Shown: one piece after another, positions 7,764 through 17,464 of the stretch
Numbering within the stretch: the stretch's first letter is position 1
Layout: the number at the start of each line of letters is the position of its first letter
Assembly: GCF_947501785.1 (NCBI RefSeq)
Contig: NZ_CANMXB010000001.1
Coordinates: 620,001-684,000, forward strand
Length of the DNA stretch: 64,000 nucleotides
Reading direction: 5' to 3'
From: an uncultured Litoreibacter sp.
Lineage (GTDB): Bacteria > Pseudomonadota > Alphaproteobacteria > Rhodobacterales > Rhodobacteraceae
Notes under the pieces: generated by a model
What the model saw: the letters and a program-made list of their open reading frames with translations, nothing else
Told to the model about the DNA's origin: nothing
Databases searched by the model: none
Program-made: the position numbers and the translations under genes

Positions 7764-9848
7764 TTATTCTGCAGCGATTTTAATGACCGGTTCCATGCGG
7801 GCGAGGATGTCGTCCGCCAGGTGGCATTTGACTTGGTGGTTGCCCTCAAGGATGCGAACTGGCGGGACTTCTTTGTCACACAAACCGCCCGGCACCTGAT
7901 CTTTCCAACGGCAACGCGTCTGGAAGGGGCAGCCGGTGGGCGGGTTCATGGCAGATGGGATGTCGCCCTCTAGCACGATATGCTGCTTCTCAATACTGGT
8001 ATCCGCGATGGGCACCGCGCTGAGCAGGGCTTCCGTGTAGGGGTGGTAAGGCGGCTGGAACACCTGATCGGTTGTACCCAGTTCAACCACATGGCCAAGG
8101 TACATTACCATAACGCGATCAGATAGATAGCGCACGATGCTCAAGTCGTGGGAGATGAACAGAAGCGTGGTTTTATTCTCCCGCTGGATCTCCATTAACA
8201 AATCGGTAACCGCTGCCTGAACGGACACATCAAGCGCCGAAACAGGCTCATCGGCCACCACAATTTTGGCGTCACCGGCAAAAGCGCGGGCGATGCCGAC
8301 GCGTTGTTTTTGGCCACCAGACAGTTGGCGGGGCATGCGGCCCGCAAATTCTCGCGGCAATTTCACCAGATCTAGAAGCTCCAGCATGCGGTTTTCGCGG
8401 TCGGCTTCGGTTTCGCCGATGCCGAAAATTTCCAAAGCGCGGATGATTTGCCGGCCCACGGTCATCGACGGGTTCAGCGTATCGAACGGGTTTTGGAACA
8501 CCATTTGCACGTTGGAGACCGTTTTGGTGTCACGGTCTTCAATCGGCGTGTCTTGTATCTCGGAATTGTTAAGAAGTATTTTACCGTCCGTCGCGGTCTC
8601 CAACCCCATCAAAACCTTGGCAAATGTGGATTTGCCGCAACCGGACTCGCCCACGATGGCCAGTGTCTCGGATTCGCGGGCCTCGAAAGACAGGGTTTCG
8701 TTGGCTTTGACGACCTTCTTGTTGGACCCGCCAAAGAGGGCGGAGGCGGCGACTTCGTAGTATTTCTTGAGGTTGTCCATCTTCAGGACAACATCGCCGG
8801 GTGCGGGTTTTTCTGTTTGTTTCCCGACGTCTATCGGCGCGTTCCAGTCGATCTCTGCGTATTTCAGGCAGCGGGTTTCGTGGCGGTCGCCAGTCGACAG
8901 TTCCGCCATCGGGATCACGCCCTGATCGCAGCGGCCGGCTTCGAAATAGTCGCAGCGGGGGCCGAAATTGCACCCGTTGGGGCGTTCATGGGGCAGGGGG
9001 AAATTGCCGGGAATGGCCACCAAGGGGCGCGCGTTTTTGTCGGCGCCGGGCAACGGGATAGAGCGGAATAGGGCCTGCGTATAGGGGTGCTGCATCTCGT
9101 CGAAGACGTCGGAAATGCGCCCAGTTTCAACGGTTTCGCCGGAATACATCACGCAAATGCGGTCGCAGGTTTCCAGCACCAATCCGAGGTTGTGGGAGAT
9201 GAACAGCATGGAGGTGCCGTATTTCTTGCCGAGGTCTTTGACCAGCTCGACCACGGCGGCTTCGACGGTCACGTCCAAAGCGGTTGTGGGCTCATCAAGG
9301 ATCAGCAGAGAAGGCTTTGACATCAAGGCCATGGCGATGACGATACGCTGTTGCTGGCCGCCGGACAGCTGGTGCGGGAAGCTGTTCAGGATGCGTTTGG
9401 GGTCGGGCAGCTTAACGTCGGTGACCACCTCTAGGGCGCGCTCATAGGCCTCTTTTTCCGAGGTGCCGAAATGGATCATCGGCACTTCCATCAGCTGCTT
9501 GCCGATGCGCATGGCGGGGTTCAAGGATGCCATAGGCTCTTGATAAATCATGGCAATTTCGGAACCGCGGATGTTGCGCAGCTCTTCTTGCGACATCTGC
9601 CCGAGGTCTTGACCTTTGAATTTGATCGAGCCGCCGACGATGCGGCCGTTGACGCCGAGATCTTGCATAACCCCAAGCGCCACGGTGCTTTTGCCGCAGC
9701 CGGATTCGCCGACCAAACCCATGGCCTCGCCGGGGCGCACGGTGCAGGAAAAGTCCATAACAGCAGGGATTTCACGCAATCTGGTGAAGAAGGAAATGGA
9801 GAGCTTGTCGATCTCCAGGATGGGGCCGTCATAGGTCTGGTCAGCCAT
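7764..9848 (-). CDS. Dipeptide/oligopeptide ABC transporter, fused double ATP-binding protein
   Basis: A 694-residue protein containing two complete ATPase modules in tandem, DppD-like then DppF-like. The first has GLVGESGCGKST, LSGGQQQRIVIAMAL and LLILDEPTTALDV; the second has AIVGESGCGKST, LSGGQKQRVGIARAF and VVADEPVSALDV. Each module carries the C-terminal oligopeptide/dipeptide cysteine-rich tail (for example CNFGPRCDYFEAGRC and CPFQTRCRWK). The ATG at 9848 is preceded by GGAGAAGG on the minus strand. It is the last gene of the binding protein-permease-permease operon. The fusion should act as the heterodimeric motor of the transporter. Confidence 0.95.
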   Translation of the reverse strand: MADQTYDGPILEIDKLSISFFTRLREIPAVMDFSCTVRPGEAMGLVGESGCGKSTVALGVMQDLGVNGRIVGGSIKFKGQDLGQMSQEELRNIRGSEIAMIYQEPMASLNPAMRIGKQLMEVPMIHFGTSEKEAYERALEVVTDVKLPDPKRILNSFPHQLSGGQQQRIVIAMALMSKPSLLILDEPTTALDVTVEAAVVELVKDLGKKYGTSMLFISHNLGLVLETCDRICVMYSGETVETGRISDVFDEMQHPYTQALFRSIPLPGADKNARPLVAIPGNFPLPHERPNGCNFGPRCDYFEAGRCDQGVIPMAELSTGDRHETRCLKYAEIDWNAPIDVGKQTEKPAPGDVVLKMDNLKKYYEVAASALFGGSNKKVVKANETLSFEARESETLAIVGESGCGKSTFAKVLMGLETATDGKILLNNSEIQDTPIEDRDTKTVSNVQMVFQNPFDTLNPSMTVGRQIIRALEIFGIGETEADRENRMLELLDLVKLPREFAGRMPRQLSGGQKQRVGIARAFAGDAKIVVADEPVSALDVSVQAAVTDLLMEIQRENKTTLLFISHDLSIVRYLSDRVMVMYLGHVVELGTTDQVFQPPYHPYTEALLSAVPIADTSIEKQHIVLEGDIPSAMNPPTGCPFQTRCRWKDQVPGGLCDKEVPPVRILEGNHQVKCHLADDILARMEPVIKIAAE

Positions 9849-9878
9849 TAACCTTCTCCTTTTTGGGTCATTTCGGGC

Positions 9879-9915
9879 GTACACAGCGCGTACACACCCT
9901 GTACACAGCCTGTAC
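9879..9915. repeat. Four GTAC-headed direct repeats at exact 11-bp spacing
   Basis: In the 130-base gap between the permease and ATPase genes the string GTACACA begins at 9879, 9890 and 9901, and a fourth GTAC begins at 9912. The unit is therefore repeated every 11 bases, about one helical turn. The neighbours on either side are not repeated. It could be a slippage product or a phased protein-binding site; see the findings. Confidence 0.75.
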
Positions 9916-9978
9916 CGACACGCCGTGCTGACAGGTCGTTAATCTTTAGGTCCGCCACCGGGGAAAAACACGCCATGA

Positions 9979-11658
9979 TCAGTCCTTCAGGCTCTCTTCG
10001 CGCAGCCCGTCGGCCAGCAAGTTGAGGCCCAGCACCAGCGTCATCAAAGACAGCGCGGGCGCGATTGCGGGGTGCGGGTAGATGCCCAAAAGCCTGCGAC
10101 CAGCATTGATGGTCGTGCCCCAGTCAGGCGATTCAGATTCGAGGCCGAGGCCGAAGAAGCCCAGGGTCCCGATCAGGATCGTGGTGTAGCCGATGCGCAG
10201 ACAGAAATCGACGATCAGCGGCCCGCGCGCGTTGGGCAGGATTTCCCACAGCATGATGTACCACGCGCCCTCCCCACGGGTCTGACCGGCGGCGACGTAG
10301 TCGCGGGTTTTGATGTCGAGCACCAGCCCGCGCACGATGCGGAACACGGTGGGGGAGTTCACGAAGACCACGGCGACGAAAACGATAAGCACGTTCTGGT
10401 CGATAGAGATCATCCCGAACGGGTCGGCATCCCAAGCGAGCGCGAGATAGAGGTAGCCGCCGATGAGCAGCGTTAACCCGATGTAGAGGTAATTCTTCGA
10501 TGGTTGCGTGAAGAATCGGGAATTCCAAAGGAGGACCAGGAACACCAGCGGGAAGATGAACAGTATGGAGGCCAGGATCGTTGGGACTCTGTAGAGATAG
10601 CTTGTCTCAAGATACGGAATGTCGTTCGGGTTTTCTTGGGAGAACCTTGCAATAAGGACCATGATCATCAACCCAGCCAGCAGCGCACCTGCCGCCCCGA
10701 CATACGGCGTAACTGCACGGAAATGCCTGAGCCCGGACGCGCTGTCATCAGGAAAGAGCTTTGGAAAGTAGTAGCCCACCGCCACAGCAGCGAGACCAAA
10801 CACCATCCAAACGAGCGCTGTCTTCATAGGAATATCCACGCCCGCGGCCCTGATTTCGGGGGTTACCAGAAGGAAGAACAGCAAGATCACCGGGAAGGCC
10901 AAAACCAAGTTGGCGACAAAGGATAGAACGGTGTCGAACTTGCCGCCGTAATAGCCGGCGGGAAGGCCCAACGTGATGCCGACCATGAAGGCGAAGAGCG
11001 TCGCAGCGGGCGCGATGATCAGCACGATCTGACTGCCTTGCATCACGCGGCTGAACACGTCGCGGGCGAGGTTGTCGCCGCCGAGCAGGTAGTGGGGATA
11101 TGCACCCTCGGGTGCCGCGGAGCTCATGGCCGTGCCGGGAACCTTGTTCTTCATGCCTGAGACCTGGACGAGCGGGTCATGGGTGACGATCAAGTCGGCG
11201 GCCACAAAGAGGGCCACGAAGACCCAGAACATCACGATGGCGAAGCCGATCATCCCGATCATGGAATCGAACAGCTTGCCGTAAAGGCCCAGCTTGCGTT
11301 TGAAGGTGATCGACAGGGCGAAGGTGGCAATGAGCGCGATCCAGACGGGCAGGAGCCGCGCACCGATCTCGCCGAAGATGCCTCCGGTGCCATAGGGCGT
11401 GACGAGGCCGGAGAACATGTAGACCGCGATCATGCCGAGGATGCCGAGGAACAGGTAAGTGTTGACCCGGCCCACCATGTCGATGGTGCCGCCGCTGCTC
11501 ATCGCCGACCCGTCAGGGTTAACGGTGATCGATGGGGGCGGGGCTGTGAAGCTGAGCACGAATTGCACCACTAGCATGACAGCGAAGAGGCCGACCACGA
11601 CCATGAAGATCGGGTTCAAAACGGTGCCGATGTCGCCTGTCCAGGTTAACGGGTCCAT
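9979..11658 (-). CDS. ABC transporter permease, DppC-like with large insertions
   Basis: A 559-residue permease of the dipeptide (DppC) group, nearly twice the usual 280-300 residues. The normal parts are present: a periplasm-facing segment HYLLGGDNLARDVFSRVMQG (about residues 190-209), membrane helices to about 265, and the ATPase-coupling loop RDYVAAGQTRGEGAWYIML (452-470) with ILPN. They are separated by about 145 extra residues (roughly 275-420) with some four hydrophobic segments, and the N-terminus has about 130 extra residues with three more. AGGAGGG precedes the ATG at 11658. The C-terminal YPHPAIAPALSLMTLVLGLNLLADGLREE is canonical. It pairs with the upstream DppB-like permease. Confidence 0.92.
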   Translation of the reverse strand: MDPLTWTGDIGTVLNPIFMVVVGLFAVMLVVQFVLSFTAPPPSITVNPDGSAMSSGGTIDMVGRVNTYLFLGILGMIAVYMFSGLVTPYGTGGIFGEIGARLLPVWIALIATFALSITFKRKLGLYGKLFDSMIGMIGFAIVMFWVFVALFVAADLIVTHDPLVQVSGMKNKVPGTAMSSAAPEGAYPHYLLGGDNLARDVFSRVMQGSQIVLIIAPAATLFAFMVGITLGLPAGYYGGKFDTVLSFVANLVLAFPVILLFFLLVTPEIRAAGVDIPMKTALVWMVFGLAAVAVGYYFPKLFPDDSASGLRHFRAVTPYVGAAGALLAGLMIMVLIARFSQENPNDIPYLETSYLYRVPTILASILFIFPLVFLVLLWNSRFFTQPSKNYLYIGLTLLIGGYLYLALAWDADPFGMISIDQNVLIVFVAVVFVNSPTVFRIVRGLVLDIKTRDYVAAGQTRGEGAWYIMLWEILPNARGPLIVDFCLRIGYTTILIGTLGFFGLGLESESPDWGTTINAGRRLLGIYPHPAIAPALSLMTLVLGLNLLADGLREESLKD

Positions 11659-11671
11659 AACTGCGCCCTCC

Positions 11672-12739
11672 TTACGAAATTCTGATGCGTGGGTTGAGGA
11701 AGACGTAGCCGATATCGGATATCAGCTGGGTCACAAGCACCACGAAGACGGCCACCACCGAGCAGCCCAAGAGCAGGTCGATGTCATTGTTTGACGCCGC
11801 CTGCACCAGCACCCAGCCGAAGCCTTTGTAGTTGAACAGCGTCTCGGTGATCACCACGCCGGTCAGCAGATACGGGAATTGCAGCATGATGACCGTGAAG
11901 GGCGCGATCAGCGCGTTGCGCAAAGCGTGTTTCATGACGATCTTGCCGAAGCTGACGCCCTTGAGCCGCGCGGTGCGGATATATTGCGCCGTCATCACCT
12001 CGGCCATCGAGGCCCGGGTCATCCGCGCGATGTAGCCCACGCCGTAAAGCGCGATGGTCATCACCGGCAGGGTGAAGTTGGCGAAAGTGGCGTCATCCAT
12101 GGCCGATGTGGCCGAGCCTTTGAAGATTTTCCAGCCCGCGCCGGAGGCCAGCACCGCGATGAAGATCACACCAGACACATATTCGGGCGTGGCAGAGGTT
12201 GTGATGGCGAAGGTGGACAGGCTGCGGTCGGTGCGCGAGCCTTCCTTCATGCCCGCCAGAATGCCCAGGATCAGCGCCAGCGGGATCATCACCCCGAAGG
12301 CCGCGAGCGCCAGCTTGCCGGTCAGCGCAAGGCGCTTGGACAGGATATCGTTGACGCTTTCCTTGAAGACGCTGGAAAAGCCCCAGTTGCCTTGCAGCAC
12401 CCCGCAGAAATTGGCGACCTCGCGGTCCGCATCAGCGGCCCCGCCGCCGACCACCTGCGCCTGATCATAGCATTGGCCGGATTTGGTGCCGTCCTCATCC
12501 GTGTGCACAAAGCCCGGCAGCACACCCAGCCATTGGCCGTATTTGACGGGCAGGGGCTCCAGATATCCTGTTTTGGTCAAGTAGCTGGTCACGGCCTCGT
12601 CCGACATGCGGAAGTTGCCTTCGGTTTTGGCCAGCTTTTCGAGGTTGGGATACAGGTTCGTCATGAAGAAAACGACGAAGGTCAGGCAGAACGCCGTCAG
12701 CAGCATCACGCCCACGCGGCGCAGGATAAATTGGCCCAT
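11672..12739 (-). CDS. ABC transporter permease, DppB-like
   Basis: A 355-residue inner-membrane permease of the dipeptide/oligopeptide group, encoded 13 bases upstream of its DppC-like partner. It starts with the family's N-terminal helix (MGQFILRRVGVMLLTAFCLT) and contains the coupling loop YIRTARLKGVSFGKIVMKHALRN in the pieces TARLKGV and HALRNAL. Compared with DppB the first periplasmic loop is about 35 residues longer and carries two cysteines (GQCYDQAQ and NFCGVLQG), which could form a disulfide. AGGGGA precedes the ATG. Confidence 0.93.
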   Translation of the reverse strand: MGQFILRRVGVMLLTAFCLTFVVFFMTNLYPNLEKLAKTEGNFRMSDEAVTSYLTKTGYLEPLPVKYGQWLGVLPGFVHTDEDGTKSGQCYDQAQVVGGGAADADREVANFCGVLQGNWGFSSVFKESVNDILSKRLALTGKLALAAFGVMIPLALILGILAGMKEGSRTDRSLSTFAITTSATPEYVSGVIFIAVLASGAGWKIFKGSATSAMDDATFANFTLPVMTIALYGVGYIARMTRASMAEVMTAQYIRTARLKGVSFGKIVMKHALRNALIAPFTVIMLQFPYLLTGVVITETLFNYKGFGWVLVQAASNNDIDLLLGCSVVAVFVVLVTQLISDIGYVFLNPRIRIS

Positions 12740-12836
12740 TGGGTCCCCTGTTGTCTGTCGGAGCCAGACCGCTTTGCACCTTTTGGCGTCTTGGAACCCC
12801 GATATGGGGCGCGGCAGCTTTGGATAGATAAGCGAA

Positions 12837-12866
12837 AGGGCCGCCCGGAGTGATCCGCGCGGCCCT
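12837..12866. other. Stem-loop between binding-protein and permease genes
   Basis: AGGGCCGC at 12837-12844 pairs with GCGGCCCT at 12859-12866, and an inner GGA/TCC extends the stem. On the minus strand, the direction of transcription, it is followed by TTTCGC, which is a short U-tract. It sits just downstream of the binding-protein stop. Hairpins here commonly protect the upstream mRNA or partly stop transcription so that binding protein exceeds permease; that role is inferred. Confidence 0.7.
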
Positions 12867-12878
12867 GACTGAGTTTAT

Positions 12879-14546
12879 TTAGGCAGCGTATCCCATTTTG
12901 TAGATCTGCGGCAGATACGCGATGTGCATGTCTGCGCCCACAATGCCCGGCTTCATGTGGCGGTACACGGTGCGCCAGTATGGCTGCAGCGTCACGCCCT
13001 CGTCGCGCATGATGGTTTGCAGCTTCTCCATGACGACGCGGCGCTTGTCCGCATCAGCAATGGAGTTCGCCTCTGCCAGCGCCGCGTCGAATTCGGCGTT
13101 GGAGAAAGCGGCCTCGTTCCAGGCCTCGCCGGAGCGATAAGCCAGACCAAGGATTTGCACGCCAAGCGGGCGGTGGTTCCAGTTGGTCGAGGAGAAGCCG
13201 TATTTGGTCCAGTCGTTCCAGAAGGTCGTGCCCGGAATGATGGTCCGCTTGATGTTGAAGCCCGCATCCCGCAGCTGAGCGCCAACGGCGTCAGTTGTGT
13301 TCTTGCGCCAGTCATCGTCGATGGAGATCAGTTCGAACTCGTAATCGGCCATGCCTGCCTCATCAAGCAGCGCTTTCGCACCAGCTGGGTCATGCGCCAT
13401 GCCGGGAACATCTGCGTATTCCGGGTGCATTGGTCCCACGTGGGTGTTGTCGGCAACGATGCCGCGACCCGCGTAGCCCAGTTCCAGACAGACACCAACG
13501 TCGACCGCTTTGGCAATCGCCTGACGGACCCGCACATCGGCATAGGGCTTCTTGCCATCCGCGTCTTCGGCAACCTGGTTCGGACGGATAACGATGGTCG
13601 CAGCGGATGCCACCTCGGACCGCTCAAAGCCGATGCTTTCGAACACGTCTACGAAATCGCCAACGGTTTCATAAGTCATGTCAACTTCGTCGGCCTCAGC
13701 CGCCGCAGCCCAAGCCGCAGGGTCGGTGCCGTAGTCGATGAACTCGAACGTATCGATGTAGGCGCCTTTGCCTTCCGCGTAGCCCCACCATTCGAAGCCC
13801 TCGTTGCGGACAACCACGCCTTTGACGCCAACTTCCAGCGACTCTGGCTTGTAGGGACCGGTGCCGATTGGGTTGGACAGCATTGTGTCTGCGGAATGCG
13901 AGGCGTGGGTAACCGCCGCCGGGTAGTCCGACATGCCAGCGATCAGCGTGATATCTGGTGCCGGCAGGTTCAGTTTGACGGTGTTTGCGTCGACAACTTC
14001 GATTGCGCCGTCGATGGCTTTGTTGGTGTCGGCGTCGATCAGCACGGCGAAACGCCCAGCCATCGAGTTGCCTTCAACGTCTTTGTCACACCAGCCGGTG
14101 ATGACACGCGCCACGTCGTCTGCGGTGAAGTCGTCGCCGTTGTTCCACTTCACGCCCTGACGGACGTTCAATGTGTAGACGGTCGCGTCGTCGTTGACTT
14201 CCCAGCCGCTGAGCAACATTGGCTCGAAAGAACCGTCGGAGTTGTATTCTACGAGATACTCCAGCCAGCCAGCGGTGAAGAACGCGATCTGCGTCCAGTC
14301 ATAGGTGCGTGGGTCTTTCAGCGCGCGCACTTCCATTTGCATGCGGATGGTGCCGCCCTGCTGGGCGTGTGCCGCGGCTTTGGCAGGTGTCGCGCCGATC
14401 ATGCCATAGGCCGCCGTCGCAGTGACACCAAGCATCGTCGCGCGGGTCATGAATTCGCGGCGGTCCATTTTGCCGGCCTCGAATTCCTCTTTATACATAT
14501 GAGCGGCGGCGTGAATTGGCGCCCCCGTCAGCGTGGATTTTGTCAT
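12879..14546 (-). CDS. Periplasmic peptide-type substrate-binding protein, Tat-exported
   Basis: A 555-residue family 5 extracellular solute-binding protein (DppA/OppA group). The N-terminal [20 protein letters not shown] contains a twin-arginine signal with a hydrophobic stretch and ends near [10 protein letters not shown]. Mature motifs include [32 protein letters not shown] and [11 protein letters not shown], all typical of the family. GGGAGAAAG precedes the ATG at 14546 and favours it over 14567. It heads the transporter operon. The substrate cannot be fixed from the sequence; peptides, opines or other amino compounds are possible. Confidence 0.94.
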   Translation of the reverse strand: MTKSTLTGAPIHAAAHMYKEEFEAGKMDRREFMTRATMLGVTATAAYGMIGATPAKAAAHAQQGGTIRMQMEVRALKDPRTYDWTQIAFFTAGWLEYLVEYNSDGSFEPMLLSGWEVNDDATVYTLNVRQGVKWNNGDDFTADDVARVITGWCDKDVEGNSMAGRFAVLIDADTNKAIDGAIEVVDANTVKLNLPAPDITLIAGMSDYPAAVTHASHSADTMLSNPIGTGPYKPESLEVGVKGVVVRNEGFEWWGYAEGKGAYIDTFEFIDYGTDPAAWAAAAEADEVDMTYETVGDFVDVFESIGFERSEVASAATIVIRPNQVAEDADGKKPYADVRVRQAIAKAVDVGVCLELGYAGRGIVADNTHVGPMHPEYADVPGMAHDPAGAKALLDEAGMADYEFELISIDDDWRKNTTDAVGAQLRDAGFNIKRTIIPGTTFWNDWTKYGFSSTNWNHRPLGVQILGLAYRSGEAWNEAAFSNAEFDAALAEANSIADADKRRVVMEKLQTIMRDEGVTLQPYWRTVYRHMKPGIVGADMHIAYLPQIYKMGYAA

Positions 14547-14725
14547 GTCTTTCTCCCTGTTGGACATTGACTTGTGAGCTTCATGGTAACGGTGCCGGGC
14601 CGGTTTTCCAGCCTATCGCAGTCACTGTTGAGTGAGTTTTTGCTTCTCTCCCCTAAAGCATGAGGCAACATACCGCCTGATTATCGGGGGAAGGTCAACG
14701 GTCGGAACCGCCATTTGAGAGATTA

Positions 14726-14757
14726 TTTGCGACACGCCCCGCGCGCGTTTGCGACAC
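14726..14757. promoter_or_regulatory. Direct repeat TTTGCGACAC, candidate AraC-type operator
   Basis: TTTGCGACAC occurs at 14726-14735 and again at 14748-14757, so the copies start 22 bases apart, about two helical turns. This lies between the AraC-type gene (ending at 14808) and the binding-protein gene (starting at 14546) whose operon the regulator probably controls. AraC-family proteins bind tandem half-sites at about this spacing. The remaining gap sequence (14568-14725) shows no other clear structure to me. Confidence 0.55.
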
Positions 14758-14807
14758 AAGGACGGGGTTGACGTAAGGGCATGCGTCCGGCTTCAGGTGC
14801 CCCGAAT

Positions 14808-15635
14808 TCAGCGTCTCGATTTTCGGAAAGTTGTGGGGTTTTGCCCCGTCTGCGACTGAAATGCCCGCGTGAAATAGGCGGGCGAAGAAAATCCCAGCCG
14901 TTCCGAGATCAGCTTGACCGGTTGGTCCGTGTGCAACAGCGCCTCGCAGGCCGCGTTGATCACACGTTCATTCAGCAGGGCCGAGGCCGGTTTGCCCACG
15001 GAGCCTTGGGTGAGGCGGGTCAGATGCGTGGGCGTGACGTTCAGATCGGAGGCAAATTCGCCGATGGATTTGCCGTCGCGATGCCCGATGGACACGACAT
15101 GGCTGAATTTCGACAGCAGCCTATCCGACTTGCCGAGGTTTTCCGCGGGCTGGTCAGACAAGAGCCGGTCGAGCCAGACTGCGATCATCATGACATGGGC
15201 CTGAATGGCGCGGCGTTGCCCGGTGCGCAGCTGCGCCATCTCGCGCGACAGCGCGTCGATCAACCCGCCAAGTTCGCCCTGCGCCTGCACCGTGGTGGCG
15301 CGCACAAGGGCGGCGCGGCGCGGGAAACCCGCATCCTCATTGTTGGGCAGCGAGATCACCATGCCTTGCGGCTGGGCAAACATCTCGTAGCTGAACAGCG
15401 TGTTGCGGGGGATGTAGACGGCGGTGTTGGGGCCCACGCCCCGGAGCCTGCAATCGACCATGAACCGGCCCTGACCGCGGGTGATCCAAAACAGGATCGG
15501 GTGGTCGAGTGAGCGTGCAGTATCGGATTTCCAGGCCTCGCGGCGCTGGGCGGCCGCAAGGGTTTCCACGATGGGCAGGCGTTTGGTGGGCATATCGGTG
15601 GGCAGCTCGGCAGGTTCGAATTGGTCAGACGTCAT
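14808..15635 (-). CDS. AraC family transcriptional regulator
   Basis: A 275-residue regulator with an N-terminal cupin-like sensor region (about 1-120) and a C-terminal double helix-turn-helix (about 170-275). The DNA-binding part shows SIGEFASDLNVTPTHLTRLT and the signature ISERLGFSSPAYFTRAFQSQ, then GQNPTTFR. It is encoded immediately upstream of, and in the same direction as, the peptide-type ABC operon, and a direct repeat suitable as its operator lies in between. It is therefore likely to activate that operon in response to the transported compound. Confidence 0.92.
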   Translation of the reverse strand: MTSDQFEPAELPTDMPTKRLPIVETLAAAQRREAWKSDTARSLDHPILFWITRGQGRFMVDCRLRGVGPNTAVYIPRNTLFSYEMFAQPQGMVISLPNNEDAGFPRRAALVRATTVQAQGELGGLIDALSREMAQLRTGQRRAIQAHVMMIAVWLDRLLSDQPAENLGKSDRLLSKFSHVVSIGHRDGKSIGEFASDLNVTPTHLTRLTQGSVGKPASALLNERVINAACEALLHTDQPVKLISERLGFSSPAYFTRAFQSQTGQNPTTFRKSRR

Positions 15636-15677
15636 TGCGTAAGACCCCCGCCGATTCGAGTCAAAGGTTGCAAAACG

Positions 15678-16553
15678 TCAAGTGCCGAGACTGCTCGCAT
15701 CTACCTGTGCCCACGCTTTCATCCGCGCCTTGAACCAAGTGCGCTGCCGTTTAGCATATTGACGCGAGGCGATAATGGAACGCTCCCGCGCCTCGGTAAG
15801 CGTGAGTTCGCCGTTTAGATGCCCCATCAGCTCAGGTCCGCCGATGGCCTTGGCGGACGGGCGGTCGGGGTCCCAGTCGTGCTGCAGGGCTTTGACCTCT
15901 TCCAGTGCGCCCTGGTCGAGCATCATATCGAAACGGCGGGTGATGCGGTCGTTCAGCCAGTCCTTGGGGCTGTTGAGCACGATAGCGATTGTATCCTTCA
16001 GGGCGAGCGTGGGGGGCGGGGTCTCATCCTGCCACGCGGCGATTTGCTTGCCGGTGTTGGTCAGCACCTCCCACGCGCGGCGGATGCGGGCGGGGTTTGC
16101 GGTGTCGATGCGGGATCTGGTGTTTTCATCCAGCGCGTCGAGCATGTCTTGCAAGGGCTGGGTGTTGGCTAGGTCGCGGATGTGATCCGGCGTGGCGGGG
16201 ATATCGGCAAGGCCTTCGGTCAGCGCCGTGAAGTTCAAGCCCGTGCCGCCGACGATGATTGGGCGGGGGCCATCCAGCAGCGGCGTCACCTCACGCAGCC
16301 AGTGGCCGGTGGAATAGGGGGCGGTGTAGGGCACATGCCCGTAAAGCGCGTGCGGCGCGCGGGCAATTTCGCGGCGGTCAGGGCGGGCCGACAGCAGCCG
16401 CCAGCAGTCGAAGACCTGCAGTGCATCCGCGTTCACCACGATGCCGCCCTGAGACTCGGCAATGGCCAAAGCAAGCGAAGACTTGCCGGAGGCCGTCGGA
16501 CCCGCGATCAGAACGGGCTTGTTTGCGTCGATTGTTTTGAGCAATTCCAGCAT
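15678..16553 (-). CDS. miaA: tRNA dimethylallyltransferase
   Basis: A 291-residue enzyme that transfers a dimethylallyl group to A37 of tRNAs reading UNN codons. The P-loop is [11 protein letters not shown] (about residues 17-27), followed by [10 protein letters not shown] and [24 protein letters not shown] near the C-terminus is the family tRNA-binding signature. The ATG at 16553 is chosen because longer readings extend back through the pyrH promoter region and start. The gene is divergent from pyrH. Confidence 0.95.
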   Translation of the reverse strand: MLELLKTIDANKPVLIAGPTASGKSSLALAIAESQGGIVVNADALQVFDCWRLLSARPDRREIARAPHALYGHVPYTAPYSTGHWLREVTPLLDGPRPIIVGGTGLNFTALTEGLADIPATPDHIRDLANTQPLQDMLDALDENTRSRIDTANPARIRRAWEVLTNTGKQIAAWQDETPPPTLALKDTIAIVLNSPKDWLNDRITRRFDMMLDQGALEEVKALQHDWDPDRPSAKAIGGPELMGHLNGELTLTEARERSIIASRQYAKRQRTWFKARMKAWAQVDASSLGT

Positions 16554-16669
16554 GTTGCGTGGCGACCTTCGAGTGTGCGGCACGGCAATGCCGGTTCGCC
16601 GTTGAAACTGCCCTTGTTTTCCGACATTTTGCCGAAGATTTGCAAGCAGCCATGAGAGAGGGCCACCCC

Positions 16670-17401
16670 ATGAGCGACGCCACCCCCCAAACCACCTACG
16701 ACCGCGTTCTTCTAAAAGTGTCAGGCGAAGCGTTGATGGGCGATCAGGGGTTCGGGCTGCACCCGCCAACGGTGGAGCGCGTCGCGCGCGAGATCAAGGC
16801 GGTGCACGACATGGGCGTCGAGGTGTGCATGGTGATCGGCGGCGGCAACATCTTCCGTGGGCTGCAAGGCTCCGCCCAAGGGATGGAACGCACCACGGCG
16901 GATTACATGGGCATGCTGGCCACCGTGATGAACGCGCTTGCGATGCAGGGCGCGCTTGAGGCCTTGGGCATCCACACGCGGGTGATCTCCGCCATCACCA
17001 TGAACGAGGTGGCCGAGCCCTACATTCGCAGGCGGGCCGTGCGCCACCTTGAAAAGAAGCGGGTCTGCATCTTTGCGGCGGGCACCGGCAACCCGTATTT
17101 CACCACCGACACAGCCTGCGCGCTGCGCGCCAATGAAATGTCGTGCCAGGCGATTTTCATGGGCAAGAACGGCGTCGACGGCATCTACGACAAGGACCCC
17201 GCGCTGCACGCCGACGCGGTGCGCTATGACGAGGTCAGCTATGACGACGTGCTGGCCAAACGGCTGAAGGTGATGGACGCCTCCGCCATTGCGCTTGCGC
17301 GCGACAACAACCTGCCGATCATCGTGTTTGGCTTGGACGAGCCGGGCGGCTTCAAGGGCATTCTGGCGGGCGAAGGCACCTACACCATCGTCAAGGACTA
17401 A
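16670..17401 (+). CDS. pyrH: UMP kinase
   Basis: A 243-residue amino-acid-kinase-fold enzyme that phosphorylates UMP to UDP. Visible motifs are [13 protein letters not shown] at the N-terminus, [30 protein letters not shown] (UMP and ATP site) and [29 protein letters not shown] at about 16654-16662 places the start at the ATG at 16670; an ATG at 16652 is possible. In most Rhodobacteraceae the next gene is frr; here about 2.9 kb of accessory DNA intervenes. Confidence 0.96.
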   Translation: MSDATPQTTYDRVLLKVSGEALMGDQGFGLHPPTVERVAREIKAVHDMGVEVCMVIGGGNIFRGLQGSAQGMERTTADYMGMLATVMNALAMQGALEALGIHTRVISAITMNEVAEPYIRRRAVRHLEKKRVCIFAAGTGNPYFTTDTACALRANEMSCQAIFMGKNGVDGIYDKDPALHADAVRYDEVSYDDVLAKRLKVMDASAIALARDNNLPIIVFGLDEPGGFKGILAGEGTYTIVKD

Positions 17402-17464
17402 GGGCGGAAAAACCGGGGCCAACAGCCGATTGCGGTCCGCCCGAAGGGTGGTAAACTGCCCGCA

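Noticed and set aside
12924-14570. Long plus-strand open frame (548 codons) opposite the binding-protein gene
   Set aside because: It mirrors the real minus-strand gene, has Val/His/Arg-rich shadow composition and no family motif. High GC makes such long antisense frames common.
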